From NCBI RefSeq assembly GCF_900089495.1, contig NZ_LT605203.1:3137547-3201546 (forward strand): a stretch of DNA of 64,000 bases, given 5' to 3'. Below, piece after piece: positions 8,375 to 17,198 of the stretch. Position numbers and translations under genes: made by a program. Origin of the DNA: Thiomonas sp. X19. Its GTDB lineage: Bacteria > Pseudomonadota > Gammaproteobacteria > Burkholderiales > Burkholderiaceae_C. Positions within the stretch are counted from its first letter, which is position 1; the number at the start of each line of letters is the position of its first letter. The notes beneath the pieces were generated by a model, which was given only the letters and a program-made list of their open reading frames with translations, made no database searches and was not told the DNA's origin.

Positions 8375-8659
8375 TCAAATTTCATGAAGCGATCGGATAT
8401 AACGCCAAGATAGTTTAGGAATGAAGCTGCAGACCGCCGCCGTTCCTGCCATCAAGATTTTCCATGGAAAGCCCAGTGGGGTGCTGGACCACAACAGCAC
8501 GACCGTGACGATCTGGCTGGCGTAACACAGATAGCCGGCCGCTATGAATAGTGCATTTCCCCGCATCCTCCCGGCCGCATAAAACAGCGCATAGAAGCCT
8601 GCAAAAATCACAAACAGGCCGAGTAAAACGGCGGTCGGCAGCACCGTTTCCGCGTTCAC
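8375..8659 (-). CDS. Small membrane protein translationally coupled to norB
   Basis: A 94-residue protein with about three membrane helices (TAVLLGLFVIFAGFYALFYA, ALFIAAGYLCYASQIVTVVL, ILMAGTAAVCSFI). Its ATG overlaps the norB stop (ATGA at 8656-8659), so it is almost certainly co-translated with norB. I do not recognise a family. It may assist assembly or stability of the reductase, by position only. Confidence 0.7.
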   Translation of the reverse strand: MNAETVLPTAVLLGLFVIFAGFYALFYAAGRMRGNALFIAAGYLCYASQIVTVVLLWSSTPLGFPWKILMAGTAAVCSFIPKLSWRYIRSLHEI

Positions 8660-10077
8660 GATCCGGCGCTAGCCAATCTGTTGGGTACCGCGTCCTCAGC
8701 GGTCGATTCCGTGTCTGCTCGTTTTCCGACCATCGCCAGATCGTAGATCAGAAGCAAATAGCCAATGGCGAACAGGATGCCGAAACCTAGGCGCACGTAC
8801 ATTCCCTCGACAAACCATGAACTACTCTGCGCGTTGATGAAGGCCTGCATCGTTGAGCCTCCCAGCGCCCTTTCATAGAACGCCTGCGCCATGCCAGCAA
8901 TCAGCAAACCCCCAACCATGCCGATCATGCCGATGTTCAGCAAGGCGAATGCCCATTTCCAGAGGGGACCGTTCACCCGCTTTGCTCCGCGCATTTGCGC
9001 CAGGACCACGTAAAAAATCGAAATCAGGCCGCAAACATAAGCTCCCCACCATGCGAAATGCCCGTGCGATACGGTCCATTGCGTGCCATGTGTAAACAAA
9101 TTAATTTGCGGCAAGGTCATCATGAAGCCGAACACACCGGCGCCGAAGAAATTACCAAACGCTTCAGCAAACATCCAATAAAGCGCTGGCCGGTTCTTGC
9201 ACTCCATGCGGTGCACCCCGGCGTCATAGACGGAGTGGACGACCATCCCGATCAAAGGCAGCGGTTCCAGCGCGGAAAAGAAGCCGCCGAGGTCGAACCA
9301 GTATTTCGGCGTGCCGATCCAGTAATAGTGATGGCCGAGCCCGAGGATGCCCGAGCCCATGACCAAGGCGATGGTCACGTAGAGCCATGTTTCGACGATC
9401 CGACGCGGGGTGTTCAATAGGCGCATCAACGCCCAGGCCATGATGCAGGCAATCAGGACTTCCCACGTCGCCTCCACCCAGAGATGCACGAGCCACCACC
9501 ACCAGTACATGTCTTTGGACATGTTGGTGGTTGCCGGAAAGGCGTCGAGATAAAGCACGAATAGCGGAATCAGGTCGACGATCAACACGCCGAGAATTCC
9601 CGTCATTTTGCGGGCTTTGATCGCCGTTGCAATGATGTTGAACATGAATGTGGCGACGATGGCCAAGATTCCCAGGGCCGCCCAGCGAGGTGCTTCCACG
9701 TATTTTCGGCCCTGGTTGATGAACCAGAGGCTGAATTCATCTCCCTTGCCGTACTGGACGAAGATGAAAACACCGGCAACGATCGCGAACGCCAGCAAAA
9801 AGACATAAAACATGAGGTTGGCAAACTTGATTCCCACGACCTCGCGTTCGACTTCCTCCGGCAAAAACCAGTACACGGCGCCGAAGAAACCCATCAGGTT
9901 CCAGACGACGAGGGTGTCGATATGCAGGATTTTTGCCGTGTTGAAATTGAGGGTGTCAAACAGAAGTGAGGGCTGAATATAATAGGCAGCGGCGAGCAGG
10001 CCGGCGACGATCATGACCCCGAACAGGGTGAAAGCCGCAATGAGGTATTTGATGGCCAGTTTCTGAGAGAGATACAT
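8656..10077 (-). CDS. norB: Nitric oxide reductase large subunit
   Basis: Catalytic subunit of cytochrome c-type NO reductase, reducing 2 NO to N2O in the cytoplasmic membrane. It has about 12 membrane helices. HLWVEATWE (about 198-206) supplies the first FeB histidine and the NOR-specific glutamates. GLGHHYYW (about 249-250) supplies the other two FeB histidines, and SHGHFAWWG (about 338-340) carries heme-ligand histidines. The length, about 473 aa, is typical. I prefer the ATG at 10077 because AGGA lies 7-8 bases upstream; the in-frame start at 10092 overlaps the norC stop. The operon is norC-norB-two small membrane genes. No norQ or norD is seen in the window. Confidence 0.95.
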   Translation of the reverse strand: MYLSQKLAIKYLIAAFTLFGVMIVAGLLAAAYYIQPSLLFDTLNFNTAKILHIDTLVVWNLMGFFGAVYWFLPEEVEREVVGIKFANLMFYVFLLAFAIVAGVFIFVQYGKGDEFSLWFINQGRKYVEAPRWAALGILAIVATFMFNIIATAIKARKMTGILGVLIVDLIPLFVLYLDAFPATTNMSKDMYWWWWLVHLWVEATWEVLIACIMAWALMRLLNTPRRIVETWLYVTIALVMGSGILGLGHHYYWIGTPKYWFDLGGFFSALEPLPLIGMVVHSVYDAGVHRMECKNRPALYWMFAEAFGNFFGAGVFGFMMTLPQINLFTHGTQWTVSHGHFAWWGAYVCGLISIFYVVLAQMRGAKRVNGPLWKWAFALLNIGMIGMVGGLLIAGMAQAFYERALGGSTMQAFINAQSSSWFVEGMYVRLGFGILFAIGYLLLIYDLAMVGKRADTESTAEDAVPNRLASAGS

Positions 10078-10088
10078 GTTTGTTCCTG

Positions 10089-10691
10089 TCATTGCTGGGG
10101 TTCATGGCCGAAATTGGCTGGGAATCCATTGGTGTTGATCGCCGAGAGCCATTTGAGATAGGCAACAACTGCCTCGGCACCGCTTTGACTGATTTGCAGA
10201 TTGGGCATTTGGCGACTCCAGGTCGGATAAAGCTCCGGATGCATCAGAAACTTGACCATCGCCTCCTGCTTCGTGCTGCTTTGGGTCATCGGCATCCATT
10301 GGGCCTCCCAGGCTGGATCCAGCCACGCCTTGGTGAGGTCGGGGCCGTAATAGGCGCCATTCCCCAGGAAAGTATGGCAATCAATGCAGGCCCGTGATTG
10401 AATCACCAATTTTCCTTGCCTGAGCAGAGCTTTCGCCTGCACCTCGTCGTAGCGTTTACCAAACAGAAGCTGCTCCTTGCCGATCACGGGGACGTCGTGA
10501 TCCACGCTTGGGTCATATTGATAAGAAATTTTGTGGTTGATCACGGTATATAGGGGAACATGCCCCCCGCCGGCTGAAATGTCGGCGAGGCTGTTGACGC
10601 TTAGGAAGGCCAGGATGACGAGCATCACCGATGTCGCGCTGATCGCGCCCGCTCGCCAGAAGCCAGGATCTTTGGTGTATGTAGTTTCCAT
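10089..10691 (-). CDS. norC: Nitric oxide reductase cytochrome c subunit
   Basis: Membrane-anchored monoheme cytochrome c that passes electrons to NorB. One N-terminal membrane anchor (about 13-36) precedes a periplasmic domain. The heme site is ACIDCH (Cys102, Cys105, His106), and the likely axial Met is in RQMPNL. At 200 aa it is longer than the roughly 150-aa Pseudomonas-type NorC; the extra segment lies between anchor and heme (about 45-95). Its 3' end overlaps the start of the norB frame. The sequence upstream is a truncated oxidase gene, so the original promoter may be altered. Confidence 0.95.
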   Translation of the reverse strand: METTYTKDPGFWRAGAISATSVMLVILAFLSVNSLADISAGGGHVPLYTVINHKISYQYDPSVDHDVPVIGKEQLLFGKRYDEVQAKALLRQGKLVIQSRACIDCHTFLGNGAYYGPDLTKAWLDPAWEAQWMPMTQSSTKQEAMVKFLMHPELYPTWSRQMPNLQISQSGAEAVVAYLKWLSAINTNGFPANFGHEPQQ

Positions 10692-10745
10692 CTTGATGAA
10701 CGAAGTTGTTAAAGGAGTTGACCCGTGAAAATGAATCCGATGTCG

Positions 10746-11156
10746 CTAATGAGGCGCCGATGCGTTGGCCGCTCGATCTTTGCGGATGAAAGCTGCCAAG
10801 AATAGGCCCACTGCGACCAGAATCAGCACCGCGAAAATGGCCCCAAGAGTGGCTGTATCTTGGCCGATGGCACGAACCGTTTTGAGTGGAATCGCGTTGT
10901 AATCGGAATATCGTCTTGGCACCTGCAATGAACCCGCGATGAAGAACATGGCGAGAAAATAAAAACTGCCCCCGATCAGCAGCGATAGCCCCCACATGCC
11001 GCATTTTTCCGAGGCAGAGCCGAGCGCGTGGTAGTAATAACCGATCAACATCGGCAGCAGCCCAAGAAGGTAGTAAGTGTGAAAATGTGCCGGAACGAAC
11101 AAATTCCTACCATTGCTAACAAGCCTGCATATAGGTTGATCATCCATGACTCCCAA
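10746..11156 (-). pseudogene. C-terminal fragment of a heme-copper oxidase subunit I
   Basis: From about residue 18 the translation reads FVPAHFHTYYLLGLLPMLIG then further helices (LSLLIGGSFYFLAMFFIAG, AIFAVLILVAVGLFLAAF). The AHFH pair in a helix is the heme-ligand signature of COX1-like proteins. The preceding residues (MGVMDDQPICRLVSNGR) are unrelated, so only the last 120 or so residues survive. It lies 54 bases upstream of norC on the same strand. It may be the remnant of an oxidase or NO-reductase-like gene once in the nor operon. Confidence 0.65.
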
Positions 11157-11434
11157 TCATGTTTTCCAACTTTGCGTCGGCACCAATATTTCATGGCCTA
11201 GTGAAATATCGTGCCAATTGTCTCCCACGCTTCCGATCCGATCGTCGCATGCACCAACGCCGTGACGCATACAATCCCCCATCCGACAACACCAGTAACC
11301 AGCGTCAACCTCAAAGCGAGTCTTGTTCAGGCTGCTGAATAGGCATTCAATATACCAGTCCAATCCTTGGCTATGTTCGATCGGCGCGTCAACACTTGAT
11401 GCGTATCAAGAAACAGATCAATCTTTAAATGTCA
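11157..11434. other. Degenerate 278-bp stretch before IS1380
   Basis: No intact gene. On the minus strand one frame reads a hydrophobic segment (LTLVTGVVGWGIVCVTALVH) ending at a stop, with no start codon. It could be a relic of the membrane-protein gene truncated at 11156, but this is not demonstrable by eye. Confidence 0.4.
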
Positions 11435-13148
11435 CCTAAATCCGTGAGCTCGGGCATGCGGAATTTTCATAAGTTGTTGATGCATAATGGTTTATTCGAT
11501 AAAATGACCCCTTTGTCTTCTCACCCAGCGGGTGAACGTTCCGGGGTATGGCATGGGGTTTGGATTTCGCGTCAAGCAACTCGACTATGACCTGACGCCG
11601 GTGGCCGGTCTGGCCCTTGTCGGTCATCACCTCAAGCGCCTCGATCCTCTGTTCAAACGCCTGGATGCCCAGTGGCCTTGCCGCGGCGGACTGCCGCCCA
11701 GCACACTGATGCGCAGCTATGTTGGCTTGCTCGCGCAGAGCAAGAGCGACTTCGATGCCATCGAAGGCTTTCGAGGCGATCGTTTCTTCCAGGAGGCGCT
11801 GGGTCTGGTGGGTGTGCCGTCCTCGCCCACCCTGCGCCAGCGCCTGGATGCGCAGGCCGCCCTGTGGTTTGACTTCACCTCCCAGGCGATTGAAGCGCTG
11901 CTGCGCAAGAGCCAACCGGACTATGGTCTTTTGCCTTGCGGTCATGTGCCGCTGGACATCGACACCTTCGCGATGGACAACTCGGGCACAGCCAAGGATG
12001 GGGTGAGCCGCACCTACGCGGGGGTCGATGGCTACTGCCCGCTGGCGGCCTACCTGGGCACGCATGGGTTTTGCCTGGAGTTCGCCCTACGTCCGGGCGC
12101 GCAGCACTCGGCTTCGGAGACGACCTACAACCTCGAGACGGCCGTGCCCATGGCGCAGCGCCTGTCGACCGCAGGCCCCAAGGCGCCGATTCTCGTGCGC
12201 ATGGATGCGGGGTTTTGCTCGGCCGCCTTGATGGCCGACATGCAGCGCTGCAACAGGCCAGGACTGCCCCGGGTCGATGTTCTGATCAAGTGGAATCCCC
12301 GCAAGACCGATCCTCTGGAGGTCTTGCGACGGCAGGAACTGGAAGGGGGTTTGTTGTGGCAGCATCCGCGCGCAGGCAAGCGCGTGGCGGTTTGGGAGGT
12401 GGCCGTGCAGGTCGAAGGCATCGCCCATCGCCTGCGCCGCATTGTGCGCATCACGGAGCGCACCGTCGATGCCCGTGGCCAGCAGTTTTTGGTCCCCGAG
12501 ATCATCTTGGAGGGCTGGACGACAAGCTTGCCCAAGGCCATCAGCGCCGAGGCGATCATCGACCTGTACGCCGGGCACGCTACGCACGAGCAGTTCCATG
12601 CGGAATTCAAAACCGACATGGATCTGGAGCGACTGCCCTCGGGGAAGTTCGACACGAACGATCTTGTCTGCCAGCTTGCGGCCCTGACGATGAACGTGCT
12701 GCGCCTCATGGGGCAGCAAGGGCTGCTGGGGCCGCATGCACCGGTGCGCCATGCGGCCAGGCGACGGCGTCTGAAGACTGTGATCCAGGAACTTGTCATC
12801 CGCGCAGCACGCGTGATCAACCATGGCGGGCGGCTGTGGTTGGGACTGGGCGCCAACGACAAGGCAGCCCGTGCCTTTTGCGATCTGCATGCGCAGTTCG
12901 CCGCCAGCGGCTGAAGACGCAGTCCAAGCTTTCCCAGCACCCCAAGACGCTGGCCACAAGGGCTCAGCGGGGGAACGGCTGCGCGCAACCCACCCGAAAT
13001 GACCGATCAAGGGGGCCGATCGTTCGCGCACAGCCCCACAGCCCCCTTCGACACGGCGCTCGAACCGTGAACCTGCGGGAAATCGGGAAAATCGGGCCGT
13101 CACAATCAGCTTTCAAGTCGATGGATTATCGGAAGTCACGGATTCAGG
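11435..13148 (+). mobile_element. Complete IS1380-family element, copy 1 (1714 bp)
   Basis: The ends are CCTAAATCCGTGA (left, one mismatch) and TCACGGATTCAGG (right), matching the 13-bp inverted repeat CCTGAATCCGTGA. The 5-bp target duplication TGTCA flanks it at 11430-11434 and 13149-13153. Apart from the left-end mismatch it appears identical to the copy at 37187-38900, indicating recent transposition. Confidence 0.97.
11532..12914 (+). CDS. IS1380-family transposase
   Basis: A 460-residue DDE transposase. Recognisable parts are the N-terminal helical domain (LIKELIAR-like region replaced here by LVGHHLKRLDPLFKRLD), DIDTFAMDNSG with the first catalytic Asp, ILVRMDAGFCS with the second, and the C-terminal HEQFHAEFKTDMDLERLPSG carrying the catalytic Glu. 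It begins at GTG 11532. It is the only ORF of the element and is identical in sequence to the protein of the second copy, so it is likely active. Confidence 0.95.
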   Translation: MNVPGYGMGFGFRVKQLDYDLTPVAGLALVGHHLKRLDPLFKRLDAQWPCRGGLPPSTLMRSYVGLLAQSKSDFDAIEGFRGDRFFQEALGLVGVPSSPTLRQRLDAQAALWFDFTSQAIEALLRKSQPDYGLLPCGHVPLDIDTFAMDNSGTAKDGVSRTYAGVDGYCPLAAYLGTHGFCLEFALRPGAQHSASETTYNLETAVPMAQRLSTAGPKAPILVRMDAGFCSAALMADMQRCNRPGLPRVDVLIKWNPRKTDPLEVLRRQELEGGLLWQHPRAGKRVAVWEVAVQVEGIAHRLRRIVRITERTVDARGQQFLVPEIILEGWTTSLPKAISAEAIIDLYAGHATHEQFHAEFKTDMDLERLPSGKFDTNDLVCQLAALTMNVLRLMGQQGLLGPHAPVRHAARRRRLKTVIQELVIRAARVINHGGRLWLGLGANDKAARAFCDLHAQFAASG

Positions 13149-13372
13149 TGTCAGGTTGCCAACTTAACAACTTGGTGCCACTTCGACCCGCGTGTGCCCG
13201 TCGACGCATGAGGTGCAGGCCTCCCGAGTTCAACGGTTCCGGGCGTAAAAGCGGGCGACCGCTCAATGCGATCAATCAGTTAGCGTGCACTTCTTGGGGT
13301 TTCGTGTAATGGCACGATTTCGTGCATGCGTCTTTCCTTTACATTGGTGATGTCTTAGCTTAGAGTAATGGC

Positions 13373-15067
13373 GTGTTCGTCAAACTCACCCGCTCAGGCC
13401 CCAACCACTACGTCCAACTCGTCGAGGCGTACCGCGACGAGGGCGGCCGCCCCAAGCAGCGCACAGTGGCCACCCTGGGCCGACTCGACCAACTTGGCAC
13501 CGACCTGCAGTCGGTGATCAGCGGACTGCAGCGCCTCACCGGGGAAGCGCCCGCCGCGGCGCCTTCAATCCCCACGCTGCAATTCGAGCCCGCACGCGAC
13601 TTCGGCGATGTTTGGGCGCTCAGCCAGTTGTGGACATCACTCGGCTTTGATCGTTTGCGGCAGGTGTTTCGTCGCACGCGCGGCAGCCTGGACGTGGAGG
13701 CGCTCATCCGCATCATGGTGCTCAACCGGCTGTGCGATCCCCAATCCAAGCTCGGCGTCCTGCGCTGGCTGCAGACGGTGACGTTGCCAGGCATGCGGCT
13801 GCAGGCGGTGGATCACCACCATCTGTTGCGCGCCATGGATGCGCTGATGGATCACAAGGTCGAGGTCGATGCCGTCCTGTCGGCTTTGCTGCGCCCTCTT
13901 GTGGACCAGGATCTGGCCGTGGTGTTCTACGACATGACCACCATCCGGGCCGAGGGGCTGTCGCAGCAGGACGGCGAGGTGCGCCACTTCGGCATGTCCA
14001 AGGACGGCCTCGTTGCCCGTCAGGTCATGCTCGGCGTGGTGCAAACCGCCGAGGGTCTGCCGCTGGACCACGAGGTGTTCGAGGGCAACACCGCCGAGGT
14101 CACCACGCTCAAGGCGGTCATCGAGCGCGTCCTGGCGCGCTTTCCCATCCGGCGCGTCATTGCCGTGGCCGATCGCGGCCTGCTGTCCATCGACAACCTC
14201 GCCGAGCTGCAAGCCTTGCGTTTGCCCAGTGGCGGCAAGCTGGAATTCATCCTGGCCGTGCCGGGCCGGCGGTATGCCGAGTTCGTCGAACGGCTGGAGC
14301 CGTTTCATGCGATGCAGTGTGTTCAGGCGCAGGACGAGGTGCTGGGCGAGGTGACGTGGAGTGGGCTGCGCCTGGTCATGGCGCATGATCCGCAAGCGGC
14401 CCTGGAGGCGACGGCCAAGCGCGATGCGCGCATGGCAGACCTGGAGCGCCAGGCCGCACAGTGGGCCGGCAAGCTTGACGCCCAGGACGCCGGAACACGC
14501 AAGCGGGGTCGGCAGTTGTCCGACGGCGGCGCCCGGGCACGGTTCTATCACGCGGTCTGCGAGGCCCATTTGGCGCGCATCGTGCAGGTCGACCTCAGGA
14601 GCGAACGGTTCACCTACGCCATCAATGATCGTGCTTTGCAGCACGCCCGGCTGATGGATGGCAAGTTGCTGCTGGTGACGAATGTGCCCGATCTGACCCC
14701 CGCCGATGTCGTCGGGCGCTACAAGTCTCTGGCCGACATCGAGCGGGGCTTTCGGGCCCTCAAGTCGGAGATCGAGATCGGCCCGATGTTCCACCGCTTG
14801 CCTGAGCGTATTCGTGCCCATGCCGCCATCTGCTTCATGGCCCTGATCCTGTACCGCGTCATGCGCACGCGACTGCAGGCCAGCGCCACCCGCCTTTCCC
14901 CCGAGCGCGCCTTGGACAAGCTGCGCCGCATTCAACATCACCAGGTCACGCTGGGTGCCGCGCAACCCGCCGCGGGCCTGTCCACGATCCAGCAGGAGCA
15001 CGCCGACATCTTGTCGGCACTCACCATCAAGAAACCCACACTCAACACTCAACTGACCCTCTTGTAG
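13373..15067 (+). CDS. IS1634-family transposase
   Basis: A 564-residue DDE transposase of the IS4 superfamily, IS1634 group. Visible: VVFYDMTTI (first Asp), VIAVADRGLLS (second Asp), and YKSLADIERGFRALKSE containing the Y-(2)-R-x3-E-x6-K signature. The full-length frame starts at GTG 13373. A diverged homologue is truncated at 22255-22922. The nested IS4 insertion lies downstream of the stop, so the ORF itself is intact. Confidence 0.93.
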   Translation: MFVKLTRSGPNHYVQLVEAYRDEGGRPKQRTVATLGRLDQLGTDLQSVISGLQRLTGEAPAAAPSIPTLQFEPARDFGDVWALSQLWTSLGFDRLRQVFRRTRGSLDVEALIRIMVLNRLCDPQSKLGVLRWLQTVTLPGMRLQAVDHHHLLRAMDALMDHKVEVDAVLSALLRPLVDQDLAVVFYDMTTIRAEGLSQQDGEVRHFGMSKDGLVARQVMLGVVQTAEGLPLDHEVFEGNTAEVTTLKAVIERVLARFPIRRVIAVADRGLLSIDNLAELQALRLPSGGKLEFILAVPGRRYAEFVERLEPFHAMQCVQAQDEVLGEVTWSGLRLVMAHDPQAALEATAKRDARMADLERQAAQWAGKLDAQDAGTRKRGRQLSDGGARARFYHAVCEAHLARIVQVDLRSERFTYAINDRALQHARLMDGKLLLVTNVPDLTPADVVGRYKSLADIERGFRALKSEIEIGPMFHRLPERIRAHAAICFMALILYRVMRTRLQASATRLSPERALDKLRRIQHHQVTLGAAQPAAGLSTIQQEHADILSALTIKKPTLNTQLTLL

Positions 15068-15115
15068 TGGAGCGATTCGATCCTCACACATGAGAAATCA
15101 ATCATTTGCGCCGCT

Positions 15116-16443
15116 CACTACTGTCCGGTTAAACGACATGTGCCGAACCTGCGATCAAGCATTGGCGCGGACTGCAGGCTGATTTTGTTTGGTGCCGATT
15201 TGAACTTCGACTTCCAAGAATTACGTAGCTTCCCGGGGTTGACAACCCCGAGGAGTGCGCGTGAACGCAGGCAAGACCCTTTTCTCCCAGGTCATGGAGT
15301 TTGTGCCCTGGACGAGCTTCGCGCGCATCGTGCATCGCTACTCGGGCAACGCGGGTGCACGCACACTGTCGTGCGCCGAGCAGTTCCGTGCGATGGCCTT
15401 CGCGCAACTGACATGGCGCGAGAGCCTGCGCGACATCGAGGCCAGCCTGTCGGCCAACGCGGCCAAGCTGTACGCGATGGGCTTTCGCTCGGCAGTCAAG
15501 CGCTCGACCCTGGCCGATGCCAACGAATTGCGCGACTGGCGCATCTGGGCCGATCTGGCTGCCGTGCTGATCCGGCGTGCGCGCAAGCTCTACGCGAACG
15601 ATTCGCTCGGGGTCGACTTGGACAACACGGTCTATGCGCTGGACTCCAGCACCATCGATCTGTGCCTGAGCCTGTTCGACTGGGCCCCGTTTCGTCCCAC
15701 CAAGGCCGCCATCAAGTTGCACACGCTGCTGGACCTGCGCGGCGCGATCCCCGCCTTTATCCACATCAGCGACGGCAAGCTGCACGACGTGAATGTGCTG
15801 GACATGCTCAGCTTGGAGGCCGGGGCCTTCTATGTGATGGATCGCGGCTATGTGGACTTCGCTCGGCTGTACACGCTGCATCAGGCGGGAGCCTTCTTCG
15901 TCACGCGCGCCAAGTCGCCCATGGATGTACGGCGCGTGTACTCGGCGACCGTGGACCGCGCCACGAGTGTGATCTGCGACCAACGCGTGATGCTCAACGG
16001 CTACTACTCGGCCAAGAAGTATCCCGAGCATCTGCGACGCATTCGATTCAAGGACGCCGAGTCGGGCAAGACGCTGGTTTTCCTGACCAACAACACGGCG
16101 CTGCCGGCCTTGACGATCGCTGCGCTGTACAAGAGCCGCTGGCAGGTCGAGCTGTTCTTCAAGTGGATCAAGCAGCACCTGCGCATCAAACATTTTCTGG
16201 GTACCAGCGAGAACGCGGTGAAGACGCAGGTGTGGTGCGCCATCGCCACCTACGTGCTCATCGCCATCGTCAAAAAGGAGCTTCAACTCAATGCCTCGCT
16301 CTACACATGTCTACAGATTCTGTCGGTCTTAATCTTCGAGAAAACCGAGGTTTCATGCGCCTTGCAGCCCGATGGGCCTCGAACCGAACTGCCTCCAGAC
16401 CCCAACCAATTGATTCTGTTCAACTTTTAACCGGACAGTAGTG
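15116..16443 (+). mobile_element. IS4-family element (1328 bp) nested in the IS1634 element
   Basis: An 18-bp perfect inverted repeat CACTACTGTCCGGTTAAA at both ends, with a 9-bp target duplication TGCGCCGCT at 15107-15115 and 16444-16452. Removing it rejoins the right arm of the IS1634 element. Confidence 0.95.
15261..16430 (+). CDS. IS4-family transposase
   Basis: About 389 residues. The N-terminus VNAGKTLFSQVMEFVPW corresponds to the DUF4372-type domain of this group. Catalytic residues are in YALDSSTIDLC (Asp), FYVMDRGYVDF (Asp) and the C-terminal YKSRWQVELFFKWIKQHLRIK (Glu). GTG 15261 is chosen because GAGGAG lies upstream and family members start MNAGKTLF. The intact ORF and perfect element ends suggest recent activity. 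Confidence 0.93.
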   Translation: MNAGKTLFSQVMEFVPWTSFARIVHRYSGNAGARTLSCAEQFRAMAFAQLTWRESLRDIEASLSANAAKLYAMGFRSAVKRSTLADANELRDWRIWADLAAVLIRRARKLYANDSLGVDLDNTVYALDSSTIDLCLSLFDWAPFRPTKAAIKLHTLLDLRGAIPAFIHISDGKLHDVNVLDMLSLEAGAFYVMDRGYVDFARLYTLHQAGAFFVTRAKSPMDVRRVYSATVDRATSVICDQRVMLNGYYSAKKYPEHLRRIRFKDAESGKTLVFLTNNTALPALTIAALYKSRWQVELFFKWIKQHLRIKHFLGTSENAVKTQVWCAIATYVLIAIVKKELQLNASLYTCLQILSVLIFEKTEVSCALQPDGPRTELPPDPNQLILFNF

Positions 16444-16692
16444 TGCGCCGCTAACTGTTGAACCCGGGAGGCCTACCTGCGCCTACCGTCACAGTTTCTT
16501 TCGGGCCGTCGGCGCTAGCCTGAATATTTCATGAATTCCATGGCATGGGCGGCTTTGGGCACTGAGGCCAGTGAATGCGGGCGGGGGTCGGCTCTGGAGG
16601 TGCTGGCGGTGGTGGATGAGCCACTGTGCGCGCACCACCACCCCCTTGCCCCCGTTGTAGTTCAGCGCGCCGGGGACAGCACTTTGGGATAC

Positions 16693-16920
16693 TCAGGGGG
16701 CCAGCGCGCGAGCGGCGCCGAGGAAGACGTGCTTGAGCGGATGGCTGGAGGCCAGCAGCAGGCGCACGCGACGCGTGTTGCGCACGACAGCGGCGCCGAT
16801 CTTGAGCAGGCGGATGCGAATGGTGGCGGCGCAAGCGCCCGGCAGTTCGGTGCCTTGCAGGGCCAGCCGACGTAGGTTGATAATCAGCGTGTAGGCGTAG
16901 CTCGCCAGGAGAAGACTTGT
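16693..16920 (-). pseudogene. C-terminal remnant of another IS1380-family transposase
   Basis: The translated minus strand reads SYAYTLIINLRRLALQGTEL, then ATIRIRLLKIGAAVVRN and RRVRLLLASSHPLK before a stop. This is the typical C-terminal helix set of IS1380 transposases, where rows of Arg/Leu precede an SSHP motif. It differs from the complete copies in this window. Only about 76 codons remain. Confidence 0.65.
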
Positions 16921-17198
16921 TCAGATTTGCGAGCCACTTCTGGGGGCGTGCCGCAAACAAGGTCAGTCAGGCAAGAAATGCGAATTTGCCAATGCCAGCA
17001 TGGCATCAAAAGCATGCGGCGCCGAATGAATATGCCTTTTGTCCGGCTCTATGGGGCGCGACAATCATCATCTTGTCCGCCGGCCATCCTGATTGACGCC
17101 GTCCATGCTCTTTGCCTTGTAGAAACGCACGGCGTTCAGGATCTTTGTTGGCGAGGCAACTCGGGCTCGTAATGCCGGCTCGTGATCGTCCTATGTCA
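16921..17198. other. 278-bp gap without recognisable gene
   Basis: Sequence between the IS1380 remnant and the Crp/Fnr gene. It has no convincing ORF and no strong hairpin. It probably contains IS debris and the 3' flank of the regulator gene. Confidence 0.4.

Larger units (their letters stand above)
13217..16474 (+). mobile_element. IS1634-family element interrupted by an IS4 element
   Basis: Near-perfect terminal inverted repeats are visible: AGGCCTCCCGAGTTCAACGG at 13217 and, as reverse complement at 16474, AGGCCTCCCGGGTTCAACAG. The transposase lies between them. The right arm (15068-15106 plus 16453-16474) is split by the IS4 element at 15116-16443. No clear target duplication was found, so the outer boundary may be off by a few bases. 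Confidence 0.75.

Noticed and set aside
10692..10745. Fnr/NNR box upstream of norC
   Set aside because: TTGAT is present but no properly spaced ATCAA; I could not support a site.
13149..13216. Target-site duplication of the IS1634 element
   Set aside because: No direct repeat is visible at the outer borders, so exact ends are not claimed beyond the inverted repeats.
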